Shown: positions 6,599 to 6,817 of the stretch, piece by piece
How the letters are laid out: each line of letters begins with the position of its first letter
Numbering within the stretch: position 1 is the first letter of the stretch
DNA from: an uncultured Veillonella sp.
Lineage (GTDB): Bacteria; Bacillota; Negativicutes; Veillonellales; Veillonellaceae
Assembly: GCA_934216375.1 (NCBI GenBank)
Contig: CAKQBP010000073.1
Location: 1 to 6,817 of the forward strand
DNA: 6,817 nucleotides
Direction of reading: 5' to 3'
Program-made: the position numbers and the translations under genes
The notes under the pieces: model-generated
What the model was told of the DNA's origin: nothing
What the model saw: only the letters and a program-made list of their open reading frames with translations
The model's database searches: none

Positions 6599-6654
6599 AT
6601 ATGCAATCATTCACATAGTTCTAATATAATGAGAACTATGGATTTATCGCATAT
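6599..6654. repeat. Nested inverted repeat / potential leader hairpin upstream of cbiK
   Basis: The inner arms CATAGTTCT (6614-6622) and AGAACTATG (6632-6640) are a perfect 9-bp inverted repeat with a 9-nt spacer. The outer arms ATATGC (6599-6604) and GCATAT (6649-6654) are another perfect repeat with almost the same centre. The segments between them pair partly, so the - strand RNA could form about 21 pairs with two mismatches and one bulge. It sits 35 nt upstream of the cbiK start and downstream of the predicted promoter. It could be an mRNA leader structure or an operator; no T tract marks it as a terminator. Confidence 0.6.
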
Positions 6655-6670
6655 ATATAACTTTAAATCA

Positions 6671-6699
6671 ATCGTAGCAGAGGGGCTAAGGAGTGTCAA
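6671..6699 (-). promoter_or_regulatory. Predicted sigma70-type promoter for cbiK and the binding-protein gene
   Basis: On the - strand a perfect TTGACA (6699-6694) is followed after exactly 17 nt by TACGAT (6676-6671), which matches four of six -10 positions. Transcription would start near 6664 and give a leader of about 100 nt containing the nested inverted repeat. The rest of the gap (6700-6817) is AT-rich, with a + strand TATAAT at 6783-6788. The window ends just after an ATG at 6813 whose AAGGA is only 1 nt away, too close for a confident start, so I do not call a divergent gene. Confidence 0.6.
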
Positions 6700-6817
6700 T
6701 AAACCCTATACCCCTAGAAGTATAAAGAAAATAAGAAAGTATTAATAAATTAATGTGATGAATATAGTATGATAGTACATTTTATAATTATATTCTTGTT
6801 GGTTATAAGGATATGAA

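Noticed and set aside
6813..6817. Possible start codon of a divergent gene at the right edge
   Set aside because: The AAGGA motif is only 1 nt before the ATG and only five bases are visible, so no gene can be supported.

Overview
The window looks like chromosomal DNA of a diderm Firmicute, most likely Veillonella or a close Negativicute. This is inferred from the AT-rich, low-GC base use, strong AGGAG-type ribosome binding sites, a complete-looking anaerobic cobalamin gene order, and exported proteins (a lipoprotein and a signal-peptide chelatase) next to an ABC importer. The genus assignment is from general impression, not from a database match.

Left part (1-2597, + strand): the 3' end of an anaerobic corrin-ring operon, cbiG (5'-truncated by the window edge), cbiH, cbiJ, cbiC. 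Each gene overlaps the next (106, 4 and 14 nt), so the four are almost certainly translated from one mRNA with coupled translation. They cover ring contraction, C17 methylation, ring reduction and the final methyl migration towards cobyrinate. A perfect 13-bp hairpin (2601-2642) closes the operon.

Middle (2736-4513, + strand): a two-gene operon for a FecCD/BtuC-type permease and its FecE/BtuD-type ATPase, overlapping by 1 nt. Substrate class: cobalamin, haem or other tetrapyrrole, or ferric siderophore.

Right part (4581-6563, - strand): an exported CbiK-type chelatase followed by a lipoprotein substrate-binding protein that should serve the importer. This pair converges on the permease-ATPase operon, and both operons share one hairpin terminator (4529-4564). 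Upstream of cbiK lie a good sigma70-type promoter (TTGACA-17-TACGAT, - strand) and a 56-bp nested inverted repeat that could fold as a leader hairpin or act as an operator.

The most interesting point is functional: a CbiK with all recognised catalytic residues carries a signal peptide and sits beside an importer rather than inside the cbi operon. This resembles the periplasmic CbiK-P of Desulfovibrio and the CbiK-like haem-handling IhtB of Porphyromonas. It suggests tetrapyrrole or metal handling in the cell envelope coupled to uptake, next to the cytoplasmic corrin pathway. No cobalamin riboswitch, tRNA, rRNA, CRISPR array or insertion sequence was seen.
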